Made by a program: the position numbers and the translations under genes
Shown: piece after piece, positions 18,482 through 27,259 of the stretch
How positions within the stretch are numbered: position 1 is the first letter of the stretch
How the letters are laid out: each line of letters starts with the position of its first letter
The notes under the pieces: generated by a model
Database searches by the model: none
Told to the model about the DNA's origin: nothing
What the model saw: the letters and a program-made list of their open reading frames with translations, nothing else
DNA from: Salaquimonas sp041736675
GTDB taxonomy: Bacteria > Pseudomonadota > Alphaproteobacteria > Rhizobiales > Rhizobiaceae
NCBI GenBank assembly: GCA_041736675.1
Contig: JBGSTD010000046.1
Span: 101,395 to 165,394, forward strand
Length of the DNA stretch: 64,000 nucleotides
Reading direction: 5' to 3'

Positions 18482-19174
18482 ATGGGCATTCGCCAGACAA
18501 AATCTGCTTCGCAACTGCTTGCAGAGCTTGAGATGTTTTCGATCCCGGAAAATCGACTCGGGATGGCGCGGTTCGGAATTGATGTTTCATCAGCCCTTGG
18601 CGTTTTAGTGCCCAATATTCGTTCAGTTGGAAAATCTGTAGTCAAGAATCATGTGTTGGCAGAAGAGCTCTGGCAAACCGGCATCCACGAAGCCCGGATT
18701 CTCGCATCCCTGATTGACATTCCCGCCGAAGTGACCCGTGACCAGATGGATCGGTGGGCAAACGACTTCAATTCCTGGGATGTCTGCGACCAGGTTTGTG
18801 GCAATCTTTTCGATCGCGTCATTTTTGCAGAACGGGCGATATCCGATTGGCATCAGGATGAAAGGGAATTCGTCAAGAGAGCGGCGTTTGCAATGATTGC
18901 CTGGCGCGCTGTTCATCTGAAAAATGCCCCTGATGCTCTTTTCGAGGCATATTTACCCCTGATTGAGGCGGCATCAAACGACAATCGCAATTTCGTCAGA
19001 AAGGCGGTTAATTGGGCATTGCGTCAAATCGGCAAACGCAACATCGTTTTACACATTTCTGCACTGAACGTCGCTAGCAGGCTTGCTGCAAGTTCTGACG
19101 GTGCTTCCAGGTGGATAGGCTCGAATGCAGTCAGGGAACTGGACAATGCTGCACTGGTTGCCAGGCTTGGCTGA
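18482..19174 (+). CDS. DNA alkylation repair protein, AlkD-like
   Basis: The 230-residue product is all-helical and matches the AlkD family of HEAT-repeat DNA glycosylases, which remove alkylated bases. Family features are the central NSWDVCDQVCGNLF segment and the C-terminal FVRKAVNWALRQIGKRN segment. The reading frame is open further upstream without a better start; ATG at 18482 with AGGAAA about ten bases upstream is chosen. It is divergent from the penicillin acylase gene (gap of 106 bases) and converges on the Lrp-type regulator. Confidence 0.85.
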   Translation: MGIRQTKSASQLLAELEMFSIPENRLGMARFGIDVSSALGVLVPNIRSVGKSVVKNHVLAEELWQTGIHEARILASLIDIPAEVTRDQMDRWANDFNSWDVCDQVCGNLFDRVIFAERAISDWHQDEREFVKRAAFAMIAWRAVHLKNAPDALFEAYLPLIEAASNDNRNFVRKAVNWALRQIGKRNIVLHISALNVASRLAASSDGASRWIGSNAVRELDNAALVARLG

Positions 19175-19187
19175 TATAAGCCCGTGG

Positions 19188-19664
19188 TCAGATGGTTTTG
19201 GCCATATCCAGATAAGTCAGCGGCAGTTCCATCGTATCCTTGATCCGCTCCATGGCAAAAGCCGACGAAACATCCTCGATTTCAATCTCCGAAACCAGCT
19301 TTTTATAAACCGCATCATAAGCGGCAATATCAGGAACAACCACTTTCAGCAAATAATCCACCTGGCCACTCATCCGGTAAAAACCGACAACTTCCGGCAT
19401 CTTGACAATGATCTCGGAAAATCGCTTGAGCCACTCGCCATTGTGCTTGTCAGTCTTGATGGAAACAAAAACAGTTACCCCCACATTGACCTTGGAGGGA
19501 TTAAGCACTGCAACACGCCGCTCGATCACCTTGTCTTCTTCCATTTTCTGGATACGCCGCCAGCAAGGGGTTGTTGACAGTCCAACCTTTCGGGCAATAT
19601 CGGCAACAGGAATGGTGGCATCTGCTTGTAAAATTGATAGAATTTTCTTGTCAGTCCTGTCCAT
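19188..19664 (-). CDS. Lrp/AsnC family transcriptional regulator
   Basis: The 158-residue protein has an N-terminal winged helix-turn-helix (DRTDKKILSILQAD to GLSTTPCWRRIQKME, residues 2-40) and a C-terminal RAM domain (about residues 65-145) that binds an amino acid. Such regulators form dimers and octamers and control amino acid metabolism. The ATG at 19664 is chosen because the protein then begins MDRTDKKIL, as usual for the family; a longer frame to 19703 exists. The target genes are not evident; it is transcribed away from the UDG-like gene block. Confidence 0.93.
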   Translation of the reverse strand: MDRTDKKILSILQADATIPVADIARKVGLSTTPCWRRIQKMEEDKVIERRVAVLNPSKVNVGVTVFVSIKTDKHNGEWLKRFSEIIVKMPEVVGFYRMSGQVDYLLKVVVPDIAAYDAVYKKLVSEIEIEDVSSAFAMERIKDTMELPLTYLDMAKTI

Positions 19665-19794
19665 TTGAAACCATTCCGCGAAGATAATGCCCAAAAAAAG
19701 CATAAATGATGGAATGGCATTTCAAAAGTCAATCAAATTTCATCCAAACTTGGAATTATGTTCTCATTTCGCGTGATCGCCCGATGTTCCGCCT

Positions 19795-20409
19795 TTACGC
19801 GGGGAGATACCGTTTTACCTCAGCGCGAAGCACCGGCAGCAATTCGCTTTCAAACCAGCTGTTCTTTTTGAGCCAACCGGTATTGCGCCAGGACGGATGT
19901 GGCAATGGCAAACAACGGTACTGTTCATGGTAGTGCCGCCAGTTTGCGACAGTCTCCGACACTGTCTTCATCGCAGCCTCGCCAAGATGATATTTTTGAG
20001 CGCTCGCGCCTATAAGAAGTTTCAACTCCAATTGCGGCATCCGCTTGAACACCCGCGCATGCCATGTCTTCTGACATTCCATTCTGGGAGGTAGATCGCC
20101 ACCACTCTTGTCATATCCCGGGAAACAAAATCCCATTGGCACAATGGCAAAATGGTTCTTGTCATAAAAAGTTGCATCCTCAACCGCCAGCCATTGGCGT
20201 AATCTTAGGCCGGACGGGTCGGAAAAAGGTATGCCGGACAGATTTACCCTGTTGCCCGGCGCCTGACCGCATATGGCGATTTTTGCCTGTTGCGACAAAA
20301 CAACCACGGGATTGGGTACATGAGGCAGCGGCCGGTTGATGTCGTCCGGATTTTCCAGACACTTTCGGCAAAGCCGTATCTCGCCATGCAATTGATCAAT
20401 TGCAGACAT
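19795..20409 (-). CDS. Uracil-DNA glycosylase family protein
   Basis: The 204-residue protein belongs to the uracil-DNA glycosylase superfamily. Motif 1 is ICGQAPGNRVNLSGIPFSD (residues 46-64), and motif 2 is LPLPHPSWRNTGW near residue 166. An N-terminal CRKC pair suggests that part of a metal or Fe-S site may remain, but I do not see the full four-cysteine pattern of family 4/5 enzymes. Members remove uracil or deaminated bases from DNA. The gene follows the GST gene by six bases on the same strand. Confidence 0.85.
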   Translation of the reverse strand: MSAIDQLHGEIRLCRKCLENPDDINRPLPHVPNPVVVLSQQAKIAICGQAPGNRVNLSGIPFSDPSGLRLRQWLAVEDATFYDKNHFAIVPMGFCFPGYDKSGGDLPPRMECQKTWHARVFKRMPQLELKLLIGASAQKYHLGEAAMKTVSETVANWRHYHEQYRCLPLPHPSWRNTGWLKKNSWFESELLPVLRAEVKRYLPA

Positions 20410-20415
20410 TGATCC

Positions 20416-21030
20416 TCACTCGAAGGCTGCGCTGGGTCGGGCAGCAATGCGCTCAAACCACTCCGTCAGGTTTTCAAGTTCCGCAGGGATTTGAAGCCGG
20501 GTAGGCCGCAGAAACTGACATGCAGCCAGAAGCGTGATATCGGCAACGCTAAAGCGGTCAAGAGCGATAAATTGCTGCCCTTTGAGCTGTTGATCGAGTA
20601 TATCCATGAACGCCCGCGCTCTGCCCTGGTTCATTTCTCCCCAAGCAGCAATCTGGGTTGGTTCAATTGTCAGGGCACCTGGATGCAGGTGTCTGAAAGC
20701 AAACGCCACGGGAAGCAGAAAATACAGCTCCACCCTTCGTTGCCACATTTCGACTTTGGCAATTTCAATGGCGGTTTTGCCAAACAGGTTTGGTTCCGGA
20801 TGCAAAGCTTCAAAATACCGGCAAATTGCAATCGTTTCAGAAATCACGGTCCCATCGTCAAGTTCCAGCGCCGGAACAGTTTTCGTCGGATTGAGTTTGG
20901 CGAATGCCTCCGAACGTGGCTCCAGTGTATTGATATCCATCTGGACACGCTCAACCTCAATGCCTTTTTCCTTGAGGAAAATCTGGACCCGCCGCGGATT
21001 TGGAGCCCTGCCCCCATCATACAATTTCAT
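20416..21030 (-). CDS. Glutathione S-transferase
   Basis: The 204-residue cytoplasmic protein has the thioredoxin-like N-terminal domain (MKLYDGGRAPNPRRVQIFL, then TVPALELDDGTVISETIAI with the glutathione-contacting Glu-Thr) and an all-helical C-terminal domain starting near residue 90 with the FSVADITLLAA motif. GSTs conjugate glutathione to electrophiles or reduce peroxides; the substrate is not known. It is followed by the uracil-DNA glycosylase-like gene after six bases, so the two are likely co-transcribed. Confidence 0.93.
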   Translation of the reverse strand: MKLYDGGRAPNPRRVQIFLKEKGIEVERVQMDINTLEPRSEAFAKLNPTKTVPALELDDGTVISETIAICRYFEALHPEPNLFGKTAIEIAKVEMWQRRVELYFLLPVAFAFRHLHPGALTIEPTQIAAWGEMNQGRARAFMDILDQQLKGQQFIALDRFSVADITLLAACQFLRPTRLQIPAELENLTEWFERIAARPSAAFE

Positions 21031-21080
21031 AGTCTTCTCCCATGCTAAAAATCGTCAGTGATAAAAATGGAGTTTTTCCA

Positions 21081-21695
21081 TTATTCCTTGAAATAATTCA
21101 GAAGTGCTGCCGTCCACATTCTCGCTTTTGCCAACAGGTTGTTGAGCAGTCCATGATCGGCATTTGTATCAATGACGTCACCATGGGCATCTCGCCAGTC
21201 CTTTGGCATGTCAAAATCTCCCGCCCATATTCCAAGTCTGCTGGTTCGCGACTGACGCTCCTCCTCATGATAGTCACCATAGGCAACAGCCCAACCATTC
21301 GCCACCATTTCGCGATTGACATCAAGCCGCGGCGACGAACATCGCACGAGTGTTCTGCCATATTTGTCCACACCAACGCCTTTGCATCCGATTGTTTCGT
21401 CCTTCATCAGATTTCGCAAAAAACCCGCTGCCTGTTTGCCGCAAGGCCAGATCGCTTCGGATTGCCCGCAGGTTTGCCGATATTCCGGTGCATCGATACC
21501 TTCCAGCCGGAAGCGGTCCTCCTCAAGTTGCAGACTGTCTCCGTCAATAACACGAAAACTGCCTTGATAACGGGCTTCACCAAACCCGCCGAAATGCGCG
21601 GCAAGAAAGCCAATCAGCAAGAGAAGGCCAATAGAGGTAAAATGATCCGCAACCCTGCGCAAAGTCCATGTTTTGCTACTTTTTGACAAAATCAA
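21081..21695 (-). CDS. Thermonuclease (SNase-like) family protein
   Basis: The 204-residue product has an N-terminal membrane segment (about residues 18-36) followed by a staphylococcal nuclease-like domain: RVIDGDSL at 48-55, RLEGIDAPE at 62-70, KYGRTLVR near 111 and the VANGWAVAY segment. These hold the calcium-binding aspartates and catalytic Arg and Glu. The protein is probably anchored on the periplasmic side. The start is TTG at 21695, which is uncertain. It is divergent from the histidine kinase gene. Confidence 0.88.
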   Translation of the reverse strand: MILSKSSKTWTLRRVADHFTSIGLLLLIGFLAAHFGGFGEARYQGSFRVIDGDSLQLEEDRFRLEGIDAPEYRQTCGQSEAIWPCGKQAAGFLRNLMKDETIGCKGVGVDKYGRTLVRCSSPRLDVNREMVANGWAVAYGDYHEEERQSRTSRLGIWAGDFDMPKDWRDAHGDVIDTNADHGLLNNLLAKARMWTAALLNYFKE

Positions 21696-21729
21696 TTACT
21701 CATCGCGCGAAGTTTCGGAAATCAAATTC

Positions 21730-21745
21730 TAAACAAGATATTAAC
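21730..21745. promoter_or_regulatory. CtrA-like box TAAA-N7-TTAACC
   Basis: The sequence between the divergent thermonuclease and histidine kinase genes reads TAAA, seven bases, then TTAACC. This is one mismatch from the alphaproteobacterial CtrA consensus TTAA-N7-TTAAC. It lies 85 bases before the kinase start codon. A single AT-rich site is weak evidence, so this is only a candidate. Confidence 0.35.
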
Positions 21746-21829
21746 CAATAACATCTAGCTTTTGGTCAAGTTTGGCGAACAGTGTTTCAACAAACCCAAA
21801 TCAAGTTTTTGAAACCAGTTAATCCGTAA

Positions 21830-23377
21830 ATGCAAAGCTTCAAGACCACAACCACTGACAAGAATATTGTCGACCGGACAAAGCGGAAATCCGCTGCATC
21901 CAGGGTGATCAGTGAAGCACGCCGCGATGCCGCCAATGGTATTGTCAAACCGCAGCAATATGAAGTCGAACGCATGGTCTCCTATGCGGAAAACCACCTC
22001 AATGCCAAATTCGTCATTCCGGTATTTGTCATAACCATTGCAGCTGTGCTCAGCAGTTGGCTCGGCATCACCCTGACACTATATTGGGCGGCCATTACGC
22101 TACTTGCCTACGGCCTCCAAATCGTTACATGCAACCGCTTTGTCAAAAGTGAGGAGACCACGATTGATCTCGTCAAATGGCGGCGAACGTTCCTGCTCAC
22201 CCAGATTATGGTTGCCATAAGCTGGTCACTGATTGCTGTCTTCCATTGCGCAACCTGCACGATTGCCGACACATTTTTCATTGTCCAGTTTTCCACCATT
22301 CTGGTTCTCCAGGCTGTCACCATGATGTTATGCTATGGTTTTGGCTACAGCCTGCTGGTCACTTCTGCTCCACCCAGCATCATTCTCGCAATCTTTCTTA
22401 GTCTGAGTTACGAACCCGCCTCAATGATCATGGCAATTATCCTGATTATGTCGCAAGCCTTCTTCTATGTCATTGCCAACCGCTTTCGCTTGTCACTTCT
22501 GACGGACCTTGCCAACAGGGCCGAGCGTGAGAACCTGATCGCTGAACTGGAAACGGCGAAGTCGATTTCCGAGGAAGCAAGGCGACGGGCAGAAGAAGCC
22601 AATCTGGCAAAATCACGGTTTCTTGCCACAATGAGCCACGAATTGAGAACACCACTCAATGCCATTTTGGGCTTTTCCGAGGTTATGCAGGAAGAGGTTT
22701 TGGGGCCGTTGGGCAACGAGACATACAAGGGATATGTTACCGATATCAACAATTCCGGAACACATCTGTTGAATGTGATCAACGAAATTCTTGATCTTTC
22801 CCGCATTGAGGCCGGACGGCAGGAGCTTCAGGAGGAAGCGTTGCGCCTGTGTCATGTGGTTGAAGATGCCATGCACATGGTCGAACTCAAGGCGCGCACC
22901 AAAGGCATCAATCTCGTTTACAAATATCAGGATGAAATGCCTCTCATATGGGCAGATGAAAAGGCTGTGCGCCAAATTGCGTTAAACCTTTTGTCGAATG
23001 CCCTGAAGTTTACTCCGAGCGGAGGAACCATAACAGTAAATATCGGTTGGACCAGCAAGGGTGGGCAGTATTTCTCGGTCACGGATACGGGTCCGGGTAT
23101 ACCTGAGGATGAAATTCCTATTGTGTTGTCATCGTTCGGGCAAGGCTCGATTGCAATCAAAAGCGCCGAACAGGGAAGCGGCCTTGGACTGCCGATTGTC
23201 CAGGCCCTGATGCACATGCATGACGGCAAATTCGATCTTCGTTCAAAGCTGCGTGAGGGCACGGTGGCAATTGCCACATTCCCGCGTTCGCGCGTTCTTG
23301 AAATCATGGAAAAAGCCGCTATTTCCGGCGCAGCTAAAAACAAGCCCAGCCTGGCTAAAGCCCGGCAGGCTTCGTGA
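21830..23377 (+). CDS. Sensor histidine kinase, PleC/DivJ-type
   Basis: This 515-residue inner-membrane kinase has a cytoplasmic leader of about 58 residues, about six helices (60-215), a coiled-coil linker (230-260), then the HisKA domain FLATMSHELRTPLNAILGFSEVM with the phosphorylated His at 270, and a HATPase domain with NLLSNALKFTPSGG (N box), DTGPGIP (G1) and GSGLGLP (G2). The HisKA sequence is of the PleC/DivJ/PdhS group that controls DivK and CtrA in the alphaproteobacterial cell cycle. I cannot say which member it is. A CtrA-like box lies upstream. Confidence 0.92.
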   Translation: MQSFKTTTTDKNIVDRTKRKSAASRVISEARRDAANGIVKPQQYEVERMVSYAENHLNAKFVIPVFVITIAAVLSSWLGITLTLYWAAITLLAYGLQIVTCNRFVKSEETTIDLVKWRRTFLLTQIMVAISWSLIAVFHCATCTIADTFFIVQFSTILVLQAVTMMLCYGFGYSLLVTSAPPSIILAIFLSLSYEPASMIMAIILIMSQAFFYVIANRFRLSLLTDLANRAERENLIAELETAKSISEEARRRAEEANLAKSRFLATMSHELRTPLNAILGFSEVMQEEVLGPLGNETYKGYVTDINNSGTHLLNVINEILDLSRIEAGRQELQEEALRLCHVVEDAMHMVELKARTKGINLVYKYQDEMPLIWADEKAVRQIALNLLSNALKFTPSGGTITVNIGWTSKGGQYFSVTDTGPGIPEDEIPIVLSSFGQGSIAIKSAEQGSGLGLPIVQALMHMHDGKFDLRSKLREGTVAIATFPRSRVLEIMEKAAISGAAKNKPSLAKARQAS

Positions 23378-23399
23378 ACCGGAAGATTCAAACAAGGTA

Positions 23400-24410
23400 T
23401 CAGGCTTGGACAACAACGCCGCTATGGATTGCGGCAACAGACTTGATCAGCGCAATCGCCTGTGCTGCCGCTGCCCCGTCACCAATCATGCCGAAATCGT
23501 CGAGAACAATCGGCAGCCCGCTTGCCTCAACTGCATGAGTATAGCCCGATCCTGAGCTTTCGGCGGCATTCCCCGAAGTCGCTACAACACAATGATCACA
23601 AATGCTCTTGTCAATTTGCTGAAGCAGCAAAACGACAGCCATGACACTCGGACCATCGAGTACGACCGGGATATGATTGACACGCGCAGCCAGAATTGCT
23701 CCGGCAATCGCTGAATGCTCCCGTCCACCAAGACGCCGCAACAGTTCGAGAGGCTCAGCGCCAACACCGCCATGGATTGCGAGCGCTGCCTGGACCTTTG
23801 TCAAACACTGCTCAACCAGACTCTCTTCAAGATGAGGAAGAAATTCGCGCGCCGGTTTTTTGGTGACAATGCTTGAAATTGCTGCATTGGCGATCTCGCT
23901 CCCCTGCCCGAACGCCCCAAGTCCCAGCAAGTCAATCCCGCCGGCAATTGCCTCCATGCCAAAACCGATCGTCGCTGCCGAGCCTTTTTCATCCATCGCA
24001 TCCTGAATGGAAATATCTTCAACCGGATACTGCAAAGCCAGATCAAACACCTTGAGCCCGATATCATTGACGGCACAAACCTGGTTTACTGCGCTGCCCC
24101 CAGCGGCAAGTCGGGTAACGGTTTCAATTGTCGGTTCTCGAGCAGGATTCTCAAGTCCAGCGCTTGCAGCGTGCGTGCCTGCAAAAAGCGCCAGCATTGG
24201 CCGCGACACATTTGGGCTTTTACCGCTCCAACCCGCCAGCCATTCGCACAAAAACGCCTGCTTGCCTAAATTTCCGAATGTTGCGGCGACTTCTTCATTG
24301 CGCATCTTCGCAAGGTTCAAGGCCTGTTCATCTACCTTGGGCAACTGCCCGATGAGATTGCGGATATCATCGAAAGGAAGACCGGTAAGAGACACTGTCT
24401 GTTTTCTCAC
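23400..24410 (-). CDS. cobT: Nicotinate-nucleotide-dimethylbenzimidazole phosphoribosyltransferase CobT
   Basis: CobT activates dimethylbenzimidazole by making alpha-ribazole phosphate, the lower ligand of cobalamin. The 336-residue protein shows the glycine-rich LFAGTHAAS segment, the long MGIGN-type central region (here FGMEAIAGGIDLLGLGAFGQ) and the LGGREHSAIAGAILAARVNHIPVVLDG segment typical of the family; the C-terminal catalytic region is present. It lies alone, convergent with the histidine kinase gene, with no other cobalamin genes in the window. A 320-base gap with palindromes lies upstream. Confidence 0.93.
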   Translation of the reverse strand: MRKQTVSLTGLPFDDIRNLIGQLPKVDEQALNLAKMRNEEVAATFGNLGKQAFLCEWLAGWSGKSPNVSRPMLALFAGTHAASAGLENPAREPTIETVTRLAAGGSAVNQVCAVNDIGLKVFDLALQYPVEDISIQDAMDEKGSAATIGFGMEAIAGGIDLLGLGAFGQGSEIANAAISSIVTKKPAREFLPHLEESLVEQCLTKVQAALAIHGGVGAEPLELLRRLGGREHSAIAGAILAARVNHIPVVLDGPSVMAVVLLLQQIDKSICDHCVVATSGNAAESSGSGYTHAVEASGLPIVLDDFGMIGDGAAAAQAIALIKSVAAIHSGVVVQA

Positions 24411-24730
24411 TTCATTTACGTTGCAGTGATCGAGTCCCTATCTGGACTTTTCCTGTTGCACAAGGAAACTTGACGTTTTTCGCATTCTATTCAGCGCAAT
24501 TGAGGAAGAAAACTTGCCAAATTCATCCAAACTTCCTACCTGAAATACAGGTCGCTTAAAACTGGAGCACCGCAGTGCAACGCTTCATCCAAAATGAAAA
24601 TTTTTCATTCATTTTAGATGAAGCTAAGTTGCCCTGTATTCAAACATTTAATGGCCTGCTCATCTCGCCTCAATTGACGGCAGGAAATCAATTGAGATGA
24701 GGCAGGACACCAGGATAACAGGAACCGGAT
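24411..24730. other. Intergenic region with two dyad-symmetric elements
   Basis: No gene is visible in these 320 bases between the divergent cobT and DUF1289 genes. They hold a near-perfect AT-rich inverted repeat, with arms 24583-24598 and 24608-24623 (15 of 16 positions complementary). They also hold two copies of the palindrome TCAATTGA (24670-24677 and 24688-24695) inside a larger imperfect hairpin at about 24656-24705. I looked for a cobalamin riboswitch in the cobT leader and did not find the conserved B12 box. The elements may be regulator sites or RNA hairpins. Confidence 0.5.
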
Positions 24731-24997
24731 TTGGCCAATATCGCTTCTCCCTGCATACTTGTTTGCTCGATTGATGATATCAGCGGGCTCTGTTTTGGCT
24801 GCGGTCGCACTCGCGGCGAAATTGCCGGATGGATGAACTTTTCTGCAGACCAACGCTCGGATATCATGAACACCCTTCCCGCCCGCATGGAAACAATAGA
24901 ACGAAAGCCGCGCCGCGAAACACGCCGCCAGAAAATCGCACGCGAACGCGGAGATATACAAGCCCGTCCAAGCTCCATCGAATCCAGCGACTTTTGA
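24731..24997 (+). CDS. DUF1289 family cysteine-rich protein
   Basis: The 88-residue cytoplasmic protein has the DUF1289 pattern: SPCILVCSIDDISGLCFGCGRT, with four cysteines that suggest a metal or Fe-S site, followed by W and a basic, arginine-rich tail. The function of the family is not settled. The TTG start at 24731 has AGGAA eight bases upstream. Its stop codon overlaps the next start (TGATG), so it is coupled to the aspartic protease gene, an arrangement common in Hyphomicrobiales. Confidence 0.9.
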   Translation: MANIASPCILVCSIDDISGLCFGCGRTRGEIAGWMNFSADQRSDIMNTLPARMETIERKPRRETRRQKIARERGDIQARPSSIESSDF

Positions 24998-25698
24998 TGC
25001 GTGGTCTGTGGATTATACTTGGACTGATCGGCGCAGTGCTTATCCTGCTGATTGCATCCAGCGACACCGGCAAAATATTCGGATTGAAGAACGATGCATT
25101 TGCCTACACCTTCTATCTCGGGGTCTGGGCAGTGATCGTCAGTTCGGCTGTTATTCCGCGTGCCGGCGGACTGGTCAAAGCTGCCCGCAACGCGGTGATA
25201 TGGCTCGGCATCATACTGGCGCTGACTGCCGGTTATATCTACCGGTTCGATCTGCAGGATTTGGGTTCGCGGCTAACTGCAGGCCTTATTCCGGGCAGTC
25301 CTGTTTCAGGTCAATCTATCAGCGGACGAAACCAGATAACCATCATACGCAGCCGCAACGGACACTTTGAGGCGCAAGCCAATGTGAACGGTTCTCCTGT
25401 TTCTTTCCTTGTCGACACAGGAGCTAGCTCGGTTGTTCTGTCCCACGACGACGCTGTGAGGATAGGGCTCGATCTTTCCGGTCTAACCTATTCGGTTCCG
25501 GTTTCAACCGCAAACGGGGTGACTGAGGTTGCCCGCATGACTATCGGCAACCTTGCAATTGGAGAAATTCAGCGGGACAACATTGCAGTCATGGTGGCGC
25601 GCCAGGGTGATCTTGATCAAAGCCTTCTCGGGATGAATTATTTGCAGACCTTCTGGAGTTTCGAAATCCGTGGCGACAGGCTCATTCTGACAGACTAG
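24997..25698 (+). CDS. TIGR02281-type retroviral-like aspartic protease
   Basis: The 233-residue protein has three hydrophobic helices in its first 90 residues and then a periplasmic clan AA protease domain with the catalytic motif FLVDTGASSVVLS near residue 137 and the hydrophobic strand LLGMNYLQTF near 210. The family resembles half of a pepsin-type enzyme and would act as a dimer. The substrate is not known. The ATG at 24997 overlaps the DUF1289 stop codon; a longer frame in the same phase is ignored because it lacks a plausible start. Confidence 0.9.
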   Translation: MRGLWIILGLIGAVLILLIASSDTGKIFGLKNDAFAYTFYLGVWAVIVSSAVIPRAGGLVKAARNAVIWLGIILALTAGYIYRFDLQDLGSRLTAGLIPGSPVSGQSISGRNQITIIRSRNGHFEAQANVNGSPVSFLVDTGASSVVLSHDDAVRIGLDLSGLTYSVPVSTANGVTEVARMTIGNLAIGEIQRDNIAVMVARQGDLDQSLLGMNYLQTFWSFEIRGDRLILTD

Positions 25699-25736
25699 AG
25701 TGCCTGTCACAAACTGACGACCGAAACAATTGTTTC

Positions 25737-26207
25737 TCAGGCTGCTTCAGCTTCGTCTTTGGGCTTCATATCCTGTTTGATTTCAACAAAAGCCGCATTG
25801 ATTTGACGGAACATGTCGCCAATGTACTGCGCAACTTCCCTTGGCAACTCCACTTTGGCGTAGGTGTCCGGATGATACTGCTTGGCAAGCTCTAGATAAG
25901 TGTGACGAATACGCGAAAAATCAGTTCCTTTGGCAATTTTCAAAACCTGGTAGGGATCACAGTTTTGGCTCGTGCGCGGGTCAAGAACCGGCGTCTTCAG
26001 TTTTTCGACAGGTTCAAGTATTGCAATTGCCTGTTTGGAAACAAACCGTTTATGTCCATCTTTGGCTACTATCTCAAGAAATGGAGCATTATAGGCAAGC
26101 ACGCCCTGAATGGTCGAACTTGTTCCCATGGAAAGACGGCCAGTCATGGTTTTGCCGTCAACCATTGAAATCGTTACTTCGATAGTGTCACTGGAATTTG
26201 AAAACAT
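25737..26207 (-). CDS. J-domain protein
   Basis: The 156-residue cytoplasmic protein has an N-terminal beta-rich domain of about 75 residues (TIEVTISMVDGKTMTGRL onward) and a C-terminal J domain (about residues 86-145) with DPYQVLKIAKGTDF, the HPD triplet in KQYHPDTY and the helix with FRQINAAFVEI. J domains stimulate Hsp70 ATPase. The combination suggests a specialised co-chaperone; its client is unknown. ATG at 26207 is chosen because GGAG lies 7 bases upstream; the frame is open to 26261. Confidence 0.85.
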   Translation of the reverse strand: MFSNSSDTIEVTISMVDGKTMTGRLSMGTSSTIQGVLAYNAPFLEIVAKDGHKRFVSKQAIAILEPVEKLKTPVLDPRTSQNCDPYQVLKIAKGTDFSRIRHTYLELAKQYHPDTYAKVELPREVAQYIGDMFRQINAAFVEIKQDMKPKDEAEAA

Positions 26208-26339
26208 CGCGAGCTCCATTTGATACGGCCGCCCACTACCGCACGTGATATGAAAGAGCATATCCCATACGGGTTAAGACATGTTTACTGGATAATTTCG
26301 CCAAAAAGTTGAAATTATTTAAAATGTTGAACAAATTTG

Positions 26340-27176
26340 CTACAAGATACTGATGAAAAACCGTATCGAGACAAATATCAGAAACAGGCCAAAGCCGATT
26401 TCCAACTGGCGTTTTGTCAATATATGTGCGGCCTTGACACCAAAAGGTGCCATGAACATTGTAATCGGGATCATCATGGCAAAGGCCAGCAAATTGACGA
26501 AACCGAATGAAAACGGTGGCAGGTTTTCAACTCCCCAACCCGCACAGATATAGCCGATCACACCTGGAATTGAGATAAGTATGCCCGTTCCTGCACTTGT
26601 TGCGACAGCTTGATGCATGGGGCGTCCGTAAACGGTCATGAAGGTATTGTTCATTACCCCTCCGCCGATGCCCATGAATGTCGAGAGGAAGCCGATGAGC
26701 CAGCCAACCACACTGCGCAACCAACCTGTTGGAATATCATTTCCCAGTTTCCAACCGTCTTTTGCAAACAACAAGCGAATTGAAATCAGCAAGGCAACAA
26801 TTGCAAATATGCCGCGCAATCCGGCTCCTGATATATAGGCGGTTACAAGTGATGCGCAGACCACACCAAACGGCACGACATACAGAAAGGATTTCAACAA
26901 ATCCTCATCAACCGCCCCGCGTGCCTTGTGTTTCCTGTAACTTTGCAGGGAAGTGGGAACAATGATGGCGAGGGACGTGCCAACCGCCACATGCATGTTG
27001 TGCGCATCCGGAAACTTGAGTGCACCAAGCATCTGATAAAAGACCGGCACCAGAATCGCTCCGCCGCCAATACCAAACAGGCCAGCCAGAAACCCGGCAA
27101 CAATTCCAGCAATTACAAGGGCAATGATAAAGGGATAGAGTTCGCTCAGTGGCGGTAAAAATTCCACGATTGGCAC
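26340..27176 (-). CDS. TauE/SafE (TSUP) family membrane permease
   Basis: The 278-residue inner-membrane protein has about eight helices and two glycine-rich repeats: AGFLAGLFGIGGGAILVPVF near the N-terminus and LIGFLSTFMGIGGGVMNNTF in the middle, which are the signature of the sulfite or sulfonate exporter family. The substrate cannot be assigned. It lies on the same strand as the L,D-transpeptidase and J-domain genes but with gaps of 80-130 bases. Confidence 0.93.
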   Translation of the reverse strand: MPIVEFLPPLSELYPFIIALVIAGIVAGFLAGLFGIGGGAILVPVFYQMLGALKFPDAHNMHVAVGTSLAIIVPTSLQSYRKHKARGAVDEDLLKSFLYVVPFGVVCASLVTAYISGAGLRGIFAIVALLISIRLLFAKDGWKLGNDIPTGWLRSVVGWLIGFLSTFMGIGGGVMNNTFMTVYGRPMHQAVATSAGTGILISIPGVIGYICAGWGVENLPPFSFGFVNLLAFAMMIPITMFMAPFGVKAAHILTKRQLEIGFGLFLIFVSIRFFISIL

Positions 27177-27259
27177 TTTCAGGAAGGAACAAGTGCCAAT
27201 CGATTATGCCGCCAACAGTCATGCGTCAAGGTACAAACGCCCAACAGAAGATTTCAGCG

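Noticed and set aside
24411..24730. Cobalamin riboswitch before cobT
   Set aside because: I looked for the conserved B12 box and related stems in the leader on the minus strand and did not find them; the stems that exist do not fit.
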